Assembly (NCBI GenBank): GCA_030691585.1
Contig: JAUYEC010000114.1
Coordinates: 1-6,719, forward strand
Length of the DNA stretch: 6,719 bases
Direction of reading: 5' to 3'
Source of the DNA: Candidatus Omnitrophota bacterium
GTDB taxonomy: Bacteria > Omnitrophota > Gorgyraeia > Gygaellales > Profunditerraquicolaceae
Below, one piece after another: positions 1-5,902 of the stretch; within the stretch, counting starts at the first letter, position 1, and every line of letters starts with the position of its first letter. The position numbers were made by a program, and so were the translations under genes. The notes beneath the pieces were generated by a model that was given only the letters and a program-made list of their open reading frames with translations, did not search any database and was not told where the DNA came from.

Positions 1-139
1 GAATATTAAGGACCGCGTTCTTTTTCCTGTGTTCGATCGCTCGCATGATCATATCGTATTCTTCCTTGCCCACAGGAACGAATTCTTCGGCATGATCCTC
101 AATCCACTGTTCCTGCCTGGTTAACTTGATCTTTCTCAT
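1..139 (-). CDS. CopG/BrnA-like antitoxin, N-terminal part (runs off left edge)
   Basis: The first 46 codons of a small protein are visible, read leftward from an ATG at 139; the 3' end is outside the window. It begins MRKIKLTRQEQWIEDHAEEF, continues with VPVGKEEYDMI, and reaches NAVLNI at the edge. A KIKLT-type start, an acidic helix, an FVPV motif, and a basic stretch leading into a short beta strand match the CopG-type antitoxins of type II toxin-antitoxin pairs (recognised from memory). In that family the strand opens a ribbon-helix-helix DNA-binding fold, which here would lie beyond the edge. Family members neutralise an RNase-type partner and repress their own promoter. The palindromes at 156-174 fit that role. 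No toxin lies upstream, so any partner must be downstream, outside the window. The Shine-Dalgarno AAAGGCGG ends about 8 bases before the ATG. The family call is fairly sure; the partner is unknown. Confidence 0.72.
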   Translation of the reverse strand, partial: MRKIKLTRQEQWIEDHAEEFVPVGKEEYDMIMRAIEHRKKNAVLNI

Positions 140-153
140 ATAGGTATCCGCCT

Positions 154-210
154 TTATTGTATATACAATTGTATTACTTTTTTTACCTTTGTCAAGCTGA
201 TCCTCTCCAT
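154..210 (-). CDS. 18-codon mini-ORF with strong ribosome binding site
   Basis: A minus-strand ATG at 210 opens MERISLTKVKKVIQLYIQ and ends at TAA (156-154), 14 bases before the antitoxin start. It is preceded by AAGGGAGGTG (224-215), a near-perfect Shine-Dalgarno sequence with 6 bases between GGAGG and the ATG, the best ribosome binding site in the window. The ORF spans the antitoxin promoter and most of its operator, so a transcript carrying the whole ORF would have to start further upstream, to the right. It has no recognisable domain. It could be a leader peptide, a true microprotein, or the preserved start of a gene cut off by insertion or deletion. Expression is uncertain. Confidence 0.3.
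   Translation of the reverse strand: MERISLTKVKKVIQLYIQ
156..174. promoter_or_regulatory. Overlapping palindromic operator at the antitoxin promoter
   Basis: ATTGTATATACAAT (156-169) is a perfect 14-base palindrome. It overlaps a perfect 12-base palindrome, ATACAATTGTAT (163-174). The result is three alternating TTGTAT/ATACAA half-sites that cover the -10 box and the likely transcription start. Ribbon-helix-helix antitoxins typically bind such short tandem or inverted half-sites cooperatively to repress their own operon. The arrangement is seen directly; the bound protein is inferred from the adjacent gene. Confidence 0.6.
168..195 (-). promoter_or_regulatory. Sigma-70-type promoter of the antitoxin gene
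   Basis: On the minus strand a perfect -35 box TTGACA (195-190) is followed by a 16-base spacer and TACAAT (173-168), five of six matches to the -10 consensus. Transcription would begin around 160 and reach the ATG at 139. The -10 box lies inside the overlapping palindromes at 156-174, so a bound repressor would block RNA polymerase. Confidence 0.7.
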
Positions 211-263
211 CGCGCACCTCCCTTCTACCTTAATAGACGCGGCAGGCGGCGAAATCTAACGGG

Positions 264-354
264 AAATTCCGCGGACAAGATACCTAATTACCAAGACCTC
301 AATCTCGACTCCGAACGAGCATTAGAAATTCCGGGGACACAATACATAATTATT
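264..354. repeat. Pair of diverged 29-base direct repeats
   Basis: Copy 1 (264-292) starts AAATTCCGCGGACAAGATAC and copy 2 (326-354) starts AAATTCCGGGGACACAATAC. They match at 23 of 29 positions, and 33 bases separate the end of the first from the start of the second. The minus-strand form of copy 2 contains GTATTGTGTCCCCGGAATTT. From memory this resembles sequence often seen beside REP-associated tyrosine transposase genes in environmental bacteria. No transposase lies in the window, so these would be remnants or ends of a non-autonomous element. Confidence 0.55.
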
Positions 355-365
355 GGTATTGGCTT

Positions 366-547
366 GGATTTTTTGCGAGAGACGCGGGGTGTTTTGTGCG
401 GGGCGTATGGGCAAGGAGCGGGCATGGATCGCCTGCGAGCTTATAGAGTAGGCGAGAGCGACGCAGCCCATCCGAGCGCAGCCCCGCCCGCCGGGGCGGG
501 GCAAGCGTCCCCGCGAGAAATACCCCGCGGCTATGCGCAAAAAATCC
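366..547. mobile_element. GC-rich foldback, candidate non-autonomous (MITE/REP-like) element
   Basis: GGATTTTTTGCG (366-377) and its exact reverse complement CGCAAAAAATCC (536-547) bracket the segment. Moving inward, the arms keep pairing with gaps: CGCGGGGT (383-390) with ACCCCGCG (522-529), then TGCGGGGCG (397-405) with CGTCCCCGCG (506-515). Inside are ATGGGC (407-412) with GCCCAT (466-471), TCGCCT (429-434) with AGGCGA (450-455), and a tight hairpin at 481-502. A nested foldback of this kind, without a coding gene and next to diverged direct repeats, fits a transposase-dependent miniature element. No target-site duplication could be identified, so the exact ends are uncertain. A structured RNA is an alternative. 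Confidence 0.5.
481..502. repeat. Perfect 9-base-pair GC hairpin inside the foldback
   Basis: GCCCCGCCC (481-489) and GGGCGGGGC (494-502) are exact reverse complements around the 4-base loop GCCG. All 18 stem bases are G or C, which makes this the strongest short hairpin in the region. It resembles the stem of a REP sequence. Confidence 0.6.
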
Positions 548-551
548 CGGA

Positions 552-564
552 GCGAGCAACTCGC
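552..564. repeat. Small hairpin at the right flank of the foldback
   Basis: GCGAG (552-556) pairs with CTCGC (560-564) around the loop CAA. It lies 4 bases outside the outer arm of the foldback and may mark that element's edge. The stem is short, so chance cannot be excluded. Confidence 0.3.
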
Positions 565-576
565 CAAAGGCAGGTT

Positions 577-609
577 AATTGAAAAGGGACAGCATGATAT
601 GCTGTCCCT
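577..609 (-). terminator. Probable Rho-independent terminator after secA
   Basis: On the minus strand, AGGGACAGCAT (609-599) pairs perfectly over 11 bases with ATGCTGTCCCT (595-585) around a 3-base loop. TTTTCAATTAA follows. It begins 30 bases beyond the secA stop, the expected place for the end of this operon's transcript. The T tract is short, so efficiency may be modest. The stem lies next to the repeat cluster and might instead be part of it. Confidence 0.6.
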
Positions 610-639
610 GCAAACTGTTAGCCTACGCTTTGGACTAAT

Positions 640-3570
640 CTAAGCGCCGTGGCACTTTTTATATTTGCGGCCCGAACCACACGGACAGGGGTCATTGCGG
701 CCGACCTTGGGGCCGGAGGATTGGATGGGCTTTAACTTTGCTTCAGGAGGCTCTGCGTCCGGCTCTTCGCTAGACTCTGCATGTGCTGCGGCAGGCGCTT
801 CGAATTTGGCGGCTTCAGGATGCGAGAATTGCTGCGGCACGGAACTGAATACGCCCTTTACGCGCTCAACCTTTGCCGGCTGAAGCTTGAAGAGCACATC
901 CACCGCCTCTTCTTCAATGCCGGCGATCATTTGCGCAAACATATTGAATGCTTCGCGCTTGTATTCGATCAACGGGTCACGCTGGCCGTAGGCGCGCAGG
1001 CCGATACCTTCGCGCAGGCTGTCCATGGCGTAGAGATGATCCTTCCATTTAGCGTCAACGATTTGCAAAAAGACCATGCGCTCCAGGTGGCGTAAAAGAT
1101 CCGCCCCGACAGACGCTTCTTTTTCCTCGTAAGCGCCAATCAGGAAACTGCTAAGCGCTTCTTTTAAGGTGACACCGGAACTTTCTAATATTGTTTTATT
1201 CAATTCCAACCCGAATCTTAATTTTATTGCCTCGGCTAAACCAACCATATCCGGCCCCTGGCCTGCCACAGTGTCGGCGGCGTAGGTCAACAGAATACCG
1301 TCAGCCACTTTCTCGATTATCTGCAGGACATTATCTTTCAAGGATACGCCTTCGAGTATCTGGCGGCGCTGGCCGTAGATTATTTCCCTCTGCTTATTCA
1401 TCACGTTGTCGTATTCCAACAACTGCTTCCTGATCTCGAAATTATGCTGTTCCACCCGGCGCTGGGCGATCTCAATAGAGCGGCTGACCCAGGGGTGTTC
1501 GATCACCTGGCCTTCTTCAAGGCCCAATTTATCCATGATGCCGATGATACGCTCAGAGCCAAACAGGCGCATCAGGTCGTCGCCCAGCGAAACGTAAAAC
1601 CTTGAGGAACCGGGGTCTCCCTGCCTGCCGCAGCGGCCGCGCAGCTGATTATCAATACGGCGGGCCTCATGGCGCTCGGTACCCAAGACATGCAGGCCTC
1701 CCAAACCAACCACCTTATCATGCTCAGCTACGGTTTCTGATTTATATGTATCGAATATTTTCTGGTATTCCTGGCGGAAAGCCGGATCATCCGCTTTTAT
1801 TTTCTGCCGGGCCAGGGACTTGGCCATGAATTCCGGGTTGCCTCCCAAGAGAATATCCGTGCCGCGTCCGGCCATATTGGTGGCAATGGTCACGCCCTTG
1901 AACCGCCCTGCCTGTGCCACGATCTGGGCTTCCATCTCATGGTATTTGGCGTTTAAGACCTGGTGCGGCACTCCGCGGCGCTTGAGCATATCCGCCAAGC
2001 GTTCGGATTTTTCTATGGAAATAGTGCCTACCAGCACCGGCCTTCCCTGCTCATGAAGTTCGGCGATCTCCTCTACCGCTGCCGCGAATTTTTCTTTTTC
2101 CGTCTTATAAATGCGGTCGGGATTGTTCGCCCTGATCAGCGGCCGGTTGGTAGGGATGACCACAACGTCGAGCCCGTAGATGTTTTCAAATTCACTGGCT
2201 TCAGTAAAGGCGGTACCGGTCATACCGGCCAATTTTTCATACATCCGGAAATAATTCTGGAAGGTGATAGTAGCCAGGGTCTGGTTTTCCCGCTCGATGC
2301 GCATGCCCTCTTTGGCCTCCACTGCCTGGTGCAGGCCGTCTGACCAGCGCCTGCCCGGCATCATCCTGCCGGTGAACTCGTCGACGATGATCACTTCTCC
2401 TTCTTTTATTACATAGTCCACGTCGCGCTCAAAGAATTCTTTCGCTCTCAATGCCTGGATAGTGTGGTGCCGGTATTCCATGGTCTCGATATTATGCATG
2501 CTCTCTACACCCCAGGAGCGCGAGGCTTTGGCTTCTCCGTCTTCGGTGAGTGCCACGGTCTGGGCCTTTTCATCGGCGACATAATCGTAACCCTTAGAAA
2601 GGTCCTCTCCTTTATACTTGGCGTTTATTTCGTCTTTTTCGGTAACGCGCCTGCCGCGGAGTTGCTCGGAAATTTTATTGGCCGTATAATATTTATCCGT
2701 AGATTCTTCGGCCGGGCCGGAGATTATAAGCGGCGTGCGCGCCTCATCAATGAGGATAGAATCCACCTCGTCTACGATGGCATAATAGAACGGCCGCTGG
2801 ACCAGGTCGTCTGTACTGTATTTCATATTGTCGCGCAAATAATCAAAACCGAATTCGTTATTGGTGCCGTAGGTGATGTCGCAGGCATAGGCGGATTTTC
2901 TTTGCTCGTCGGACATCTCGTGCTGGATGACCCCGACGCTAAGGCCGAGGAATTCATATATCGGCCCCATCCATTCGCGGTCACGCCGGGCAAGGTAATC
3001 ATTAACGGTAATAATATGGACACCCTTACCTAAAAGAGCGTTAAGATAGGCCGGCAGGGTCGCCACAAGCGTCTTTCCTTCGCCGGTGGACATCTCGGCT
3101 ATCTTGCCCTCATGCAGGATGACACCGCCTGCAAGCTGCACGTCAAAATGCCGCAAGGATATGGCGCGGCGGGATACCTCGCGCACCACGGCAAAGGCCT
3201 CAGGCAAAACATCGTCAAAGATACGGTTGCGGCTCAGCTTGATCTTTTGTTTTAATTTTTCTTTTTCTTCGGGAATGGCTACTGTTAAGAGCCCGTCTTC
3301 AAGGCCCCTGATTTCTGATTCTAATGCCCCGGCCTTTTCTAAGATGCGCTTACGGAATTCTTCGGTCTTAGCCCGCAGTTCGGCGTCAGTCAACGCGCTG
3401 ACTTTCGGCTCAAAGGAATTGACCATATCCACTATCCGGGCAAGTTGCGCCATCTTATTCATCGAAGGGCTGGGCATTTCCGGATGCAGAGCGATCTTTA
3501 CCGAAGGAAAATTCCGGGTAATCGCCCCCTGTTTTTGTCTTAAGATCGCTTTTTTTATGAAATCCAGCAT
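640..3570 (-). CDS. secA: Preprotein translocase ATPase SecA
   Basis: This 976-residue protein is the ATP-driven motor that pushes unfolded preproteins through the SecYEG channel in the inner membrane. In order it shows Walker A GEGKT (163-167), Walker B DEVD (267-270), the preprotein cross-linking region (about 280-430), MTGTA (450-454), the second motor domain with NMAGRGTDI (565-573) and QLRGRCGRQGDPGSSRF (642-658), and the helical scaffold and wing. A flexible acidic, Ala/Pro-rich linker then leads to the zinc-binding SEC-C motif CPCGSGRKYKKCHG (962-975; ligands Cys962, Cys964, Cys973, His974). The length is somewhat above typical because of a long N-terminus and a charged insertion near 79-118. 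The ATG lies 14 bases after the prfB stop and no Shine-Dalgarno is visible, which suggests translational coupling. A later start at residue 32 is possible but would lose the amphipathic first helix. Confidence 0.97.
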   Translation of the reverse strand: MLDFIKKAILRQKQGAITRNFPSVKIALHPEMPSPSMNKMAQLARIVDMVNSFEPKVSALTDAELRAKTEEFRKRILEKAGALESEIRGLEDGLLTVAIPEEKEKLKQKIKLSRNRIFDDVLPEAFAVVREVSRRAISLRHFDVQLAGGVILHEGKIAEMSTGEGKTLVATLPAYLNALLGKGVHIITVNDYLARRDREWMGPIYEFLGLSVGVIQHEMSDEQRKSAYACDITYGTNNEFGFDYLRDNMKYSTDDLVQRPFYYAIVDEVDSILIDEARTPLIISGPAEESTDKYYTANKISEQLRGRRVTEKDEINAKYKGEDLSKGYDYVADEKAQTVALTEDGEAKASRSWGVESMHNIETMEYRHHTIQALRAKEFFERDVDYVIKEGEVIIVDEFTGRMMPGRRWSDGLHQAVEAKEGMRIERENQTLATITFQNYFRMYEKLAGMTGTAFTEASEFENIYGLDVVVIPTNRPLIRANNPDRIYKTEKEKFAAAVEEIAELHEQGRPVLVGTISIEKSERLADMLKRRGVPHQVLNAKYHEMEAQIVAQAGRFKGVTIATNMAGRGTDILLGGNPEFMAKSLARQKIKADDPAFRQEYQKIFDTYKSETVAEHDKVVGLGGLHVLGTERHEARRIDNQLRGRCGRQGDPGSSRFYVSLGDDLMRLFGSERIIGIMDKLGLEEGQVIEHPWVSRSIEIAQRRVEQHNFEIRKQLLEYDNVMNKQREIIYGQRRQILEGVSLKDNVLQIIEKVADGILLTYAADTVAGQGPDMVGLAEAIKLRFGLELNKTILESSGVTLKEALSSFLIGAYEEKEASVGADLLRHLERMVFLQIVDAKWKDHLYAMDSLREGIGLRAYGQRDPLIEYKREAFNMFAQMIAGIEEEAVDVLFKLQPAKVERVKGVFSSVPQQFSHPEAAKFEAPAAAHAESSEEPDAEPPEAKLKPIQSSGPKVGRNDPCPCGSGRKYKKCHGA

Positions 3571-3584
3571 AATAGTTTAGAGAG

Positions 3585-4695
3585 TTACTTCGTTTTGTTC
3601 TGCGCTTCCTGCTTAAGATAGGCTTCGATCAACCCGTCGATACCGCCGTCCATGATCCTGGCCACATCGCCTGTCTCGTAATCCGTGCGGTGGTCCTTGA
3701 CCATGCTATAGGGATGCATCACGTAAGAGCGTATCTGGCTGCCGAATTCAATGCGCTTCTTTTCTACGCCATATTGTTTCAAAAGGCCCTGTTCTTTTTT
3801 TTCTCTTTCCAGCTCAAAGATGCGCGCCTTTAATATCTTGAGCGCGGTGGCCTTATTCTGGTGCTGCGAACGCTCATTCTGACATTGAGCCACAAGGCCG
3901 GAAGGAATATGCGTGATCCTTACTGCCGAATCCGTGGTATTAACGCTCTGGCCGCCCGCGCCCTTGGATCGGTAAACATCAATACGCAGATCCTTAGCTT
4001 CAAGCTTTATATCGGCATCTTCTTCGATCTCGGGAATGACGTCCACCGAAGCAAATGAGGTATGCCTGCGTTTATTGGAATCAAAAGGAGAAATACGCAC
4101 CAGCCGGTGCACGCCCCGCTCGGCCTTAAGATAACCGTAAGCGTAAGCGCCTTCGATCAATACGGTGACATTTTTTATCCCGGCTTCTTCGCCGGCTAAG
4201 AGGTCGGTAGTTAATACTTTCCAGCCGCGGCTCTCGGCAAAACGCAGGTACATGCGCAAAAGCATGCCTACCCAATCACAGGATTCTGTGCCGCCTGCTC
4301 CGGCGTTGATGCTCAATATGGCGCTGTTCTTATCGTGCGCGCCGCCTAATAGGACCGCGAACTCCAGGCGCTCCATTTCCTGCGAAAGTGCGCCTATATT
4401 CTTAAGAAGGTCCGCTAATATTTCCTGGTCACCGTCTGTTGAGATATCAAGGAGCTCTTGTAATTCTCGGCATTTCTTGAAAGCGGCTTCCCAGGGCTCA
4501 ACCGTTGACTTCAAATCTTTAAGCTGCCTTACCAGGCGGCCGGAATTTTCGGCGTCGTCCCAGAAACCGGATTCCGACATCCGAACGGACAATTCACTGA
4601 TAAGCTTTTTTTTGTTATCTATGTCAAAGATAACCTCTTAGTTGCTCGATACGTCCTGACAGTATCGAGAGCTTTGACTTGAGATCTTCCAACAT
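3585..4695 (-). CDS. prfB: Peptide chain release factor 2, with programmed +1 frameshift
   Basis: RF2 recognises UAA and UGA stop codons in the ribosomal A site and triggers release of the finished protein. The gene is in two frames. Codons 1-23 run from the ATG at 4695 to CTT (4629-4627), giving a leader that ends in IEQLRGYL. The next codon is TGA. Slipping forward one base resumes at GAC (4625-4623) and gives DIDNKKKL, which leads into the main frame ending at TAA (3587-3585). The product is 369 residues, close to the family norm of about 365. The stop-recognition tripeptide SPF is at 202-204 and the catalytic GGQ at 247-249, followed by SVNTTDSAVRITH as usual for the family. A Shine-Dalgarno GGAG (4706-4703) lies 7 bases before the ATG. 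The in-frame TGA couples synthesis inversely to RF2 supply. An annotation starting at the TTG at 4592 would miss the N-terminal 34 residues. Confidence 0.97.
4623..4639 (-). promoter_or_regulatory. prfB: prfB programmed +1 frameshift site
   Basis: The minus strand reads AAGAGGTTATCTTTGAC. The slippery CTT (4629-4627) is followed by TGA (4626-4624) and C (4623), the poor-termination context conserved in bacterial RF2 genes. An internal Shine-Dalgarno-like AGAGG (4638-4634) lies 4 bases upstream; such a sequence pairs with 16S rRNA and promotes the forward slip. When RF2 is scarce the ribosome pauses at UGA, the CUU-decoding tRNA moves to UUU, and translation continues at GAC. Confidence 0.95.
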
Positions 4696-4735
4696 ATCCA
4701 ATCTCCTATGGTATTATTACGGTTCCAAAACCTCG

Positions 4736-4764
4736 GTAGGGGCGGGTTTAAAACCCGCCCCTAC
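4736..4764. repeat. 29-base perfect palindromic repeat between pilT and prfB
   Basis: GTAGGGGCGGGTTT (4736-4749) and AAACCCGCCCCTAC (4751-4764) are exact reverse complements around a single central A. The palindrome ends 8 bases beyond the ATPase stop and begins 41 bases before the prfB start. There is no T tract on the minus strand after it, so it is not a standard terminator. From memory, nearly identical GTAGGGGCGGGTTT palindromes are dispersed in many copies in diverse environmental bacterial genomes, where their reading as protein yields spurious VGAGLKPAPT peptides. It may also stabilise RNA ends or slow transcription into prfB. Confidence 0.7.
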
Positions 4765-4771
4765 ATTGAAT

Positions 4772-5848
4772 TTATCTTTCTTTTTTAATTCCCGAAAGGG
4801 CCAGGGTGAATTCGTCCTTGTTGTCCGAGGCCTCCGCGGCTTTTTCCGCGGTTACCTTGCCCTCCTTAACCAGCTTCAGCAATGACTGGCTAAATGACTG
4901 CATACCGAATATGCTGCCGTCTTCAATGAACTGCGGGATCTCCCAGGCTTTGCCTTCCCTGATCAGACGGCTGATAGTAGGCGTTAAGAGCATTGCCTCA
5001 TAAGCAGGCAGGCGGCCCGGCGCCGCCGCGCAAGGCACCAGGCGCAGGGATATAACGCCCTTTAACAACCCGGCTAACTGGTTCCTTACTTCCTGGTGCT
5101 GATGCGGCGGGACAAAATTAATGATCCTCTCCACGGTCTGGCTGGCATTTATCGTATGCAATGTGCTCAAGACGAGGATCCCGCTCTCAGCGGCAGTTAT
5201 AGCCGTTGACATCGTCCGGTGGTCATGGATATTGCCTATAAACATGACATCCGGACTCTGCAGGGTAAAGGCGCGCAAAGCAGAAGCATAAGAAAAAACA
5301 TCCAGCCCCAATTCTCTCTGGTTGATGATCGACTTTTTGTCCTTAAAGGTAAATTCAATCGGCTCTTCAATGGTCAGGATATGTTTATTGCTGTTATTAT
5401 TAATGTATTCGATCATGCTGGCAATGGTCGTGGACTTACCGCTGCCTGCGGCACCGGTCAAAAGCACCAGCCCCCTCTTTTCCATGGATAACTTCTGCAA
5501 CACGTCCGCCGGCAGGCCCAATTCCTGGAAACTGCGGATATCGCTGCGCACATGCCTTATGACCAGCGCCGGCCAGTTACGCTGCATAAAGATGCTCACG
5601 CGGAAACGCTGGCTCAAGTCAGAAAGGTATATTCCGAAATCCGCGTCCAGGTTCGTCTGGAAAAAATTTTTCATCCTCTCGGAGGTCAATTCTTTTATGG
5701 TATCATTGACCTCATCAAGGCTGAGGATCTTATCGTCTGCGGACAGGACCTCTCCGTCAATACGCATACGCACATTGGAGCCTGCCCGGTAGAACATATC
5801 GGACGCGTTTTTTTCCACCATCAATTTCAGGTATTTCTTGATCTCCAT
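4772..5848 (-). CDS. pilT: PilT/PilU-family type IV pilus ATPase, Walker B Glu replaced by Asn
   Basis: Proteins of this family form cytoplasmic hexamers at the base of the type IV pilus and power pilus retraction. The product is 358 residues from the ATG at 5848. An N-terminal PAS-like domain includes NASDMFYRAG and MRIDGE (about 14-32). Walker A GAAGSGKST is at 132-140, an Asp-box-like TIEEPIEF at 159-166, the Walker B region PDVMFIGNIHD at 199-209, and the His box STLHT at 228-232. The C-terminal helices contain LIREGKAWEIPQFIEDGS. Canonical PilT has GEMRD in Walker B, where Glu is catalytic; here it is GNIHD, and the Asp box has Glu-Glu instead of Glu-Asp. It may belong to a divergent subfamily or be ATP-binding but weakly hydrolytic. 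No other pilus genes are in view, so pilus function is inferred from family only. The start is set by the Shine-Dalgarno at 5858-5854; a GTG at 5872 would add 8 residues. Confidence 0.88.
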   Translation of the reverse strand: MEIKKYLKLMVEKNASDMFYRAGSNVRMRIDGEVLSADDKILSLDEVNDTIKELTSERMKNFFQTNLDADFGIYLSDLSQRFRVSIFMQRNWPALVIRHVRSDIRSFQELGLPADVLQKLSMEKRGLVLLTGAAGSGKSTTIASMIEYINNNSNKHILTIEEPIEFTFKDKKSIINQRELGLDVFSYASALRAFTLQSPDVMFIGNIHDHRTMSTAITAAESGILVLSTLHTINASQTVERIINFVPPHQHQEVRNQLAGLLKGVISLRLVPCAAAPGRLPAYEAMLLTPTISRLIREGKAWEIPQFIEDGSIFGMQSFSQSLLKLVKEGKVTAEKAAEASDNKDEFTLALSGIKKER

Positions 5849-5858
5849 CGTATCCTCC
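5849..5858 (-). promoter_or_regulatory. pilT: Ribosome binding site that sets the pilT start
   Basis: GGAGG (5858-5854) is followed by the 5-base spacer ATACG and then ATG (5848-5846). The in-frame GTG at 5872, which would give a longer protein, has no comparable signal. The ATG is therefore preferred. Confidence 0.8.
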
Positions 5859-5872
5859 GTTAACCTATACAC

Positions 5873-5902
5873 ATTATACCACTTTTTTCTCGTTTTTCTC
5901 AG
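5873..5902 (-). promoter_or_regulatory. Possible internal promoter before pilT
   Basis: A perfect TATAAT (5878-5873) overlaps the glycosyltransferase stop codon. CTGAGA (about 5902-5897) lies 18 bases upstream and matches TTGACA at four positions. Transcription from here would start very close to the pilT ribosome binding site, leaving a very short leader. Because the box also encodes the last codons of the upstream gene, chance is a serious alternative. Confidence 0.3.

Larger units (their letters stand above)
196..639. other. Gene-poor interval made of repeats and hairpins
   Basis: No credible long protein-coding gene lies between secA and the antitoxin gene. Open frames exist on both strands (157-582 forward, 322-567 reverse). 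They translate to arginine-, proline- and glycine-rich sequence with no domain, as expected from GC-rich repeat DNA. The interval holds the ribosome binding site and start of the mini-ORF on its left side. To the right come two diverged direct repeats (264-292 and 326-354), a large foldback (366-547), two small hairpins (481-502 and 552-564) and the probable secA terminator (577-609). Confidence 0.7.

Noticed and set aside
264..354. CRISPR array
   Set aside because: Only two diverged copies 62 bases apart, no further regularly spaced copies, and no cas gene in the window.
322..567. Reverse open frame of 81 codons (starting MASCSLRDFL) in the foldback
   Set aside because: Arg/Pro/Gly-rich, and it spans the inverted arms and ends in a repeat copy. 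Similar peptides are typical spurious translations of dispersed repeats.
157..582. Forward open frame of 141 codons across the repeat region
   Set aside because: It starts with TTG inside the antitoxin operator, has no ribosome binding site and no domain, and its composition follows the GC-rich foldback. It is an accident of repeat DNA.
2464..3033. Forward open frame of 189 codons antisense to secA
   Set aside because: It lies entirely within the well-supported secA coding sequence on the other strand, has no recognisable domain, and reflects codon bias of the true gene.
3086..3580. Forward open frame of 164 codons antisense to the start of secA
   Set aside because: It overlaps conserved SecA motor sequence on the opposite strand and has Ser/Arg-rich shadow composition.
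4624..4626. In-frame TGA suggesting that prfB is a pseudogene
   Set aside because: The stop sits exactly in the conserved CTT-TGA-C frameshift site, and the +1 frame restores a full-length RF2 with SPF and GGQ motifs.
4736..4764. Palindrome as a Rho-independent terminator after pilT
   Set aside because: On the minus strand the stem is followed by CGAGGTTTT rather than an immediate T run, and the loop is a single base. A dispersed repeat is the better explanation.
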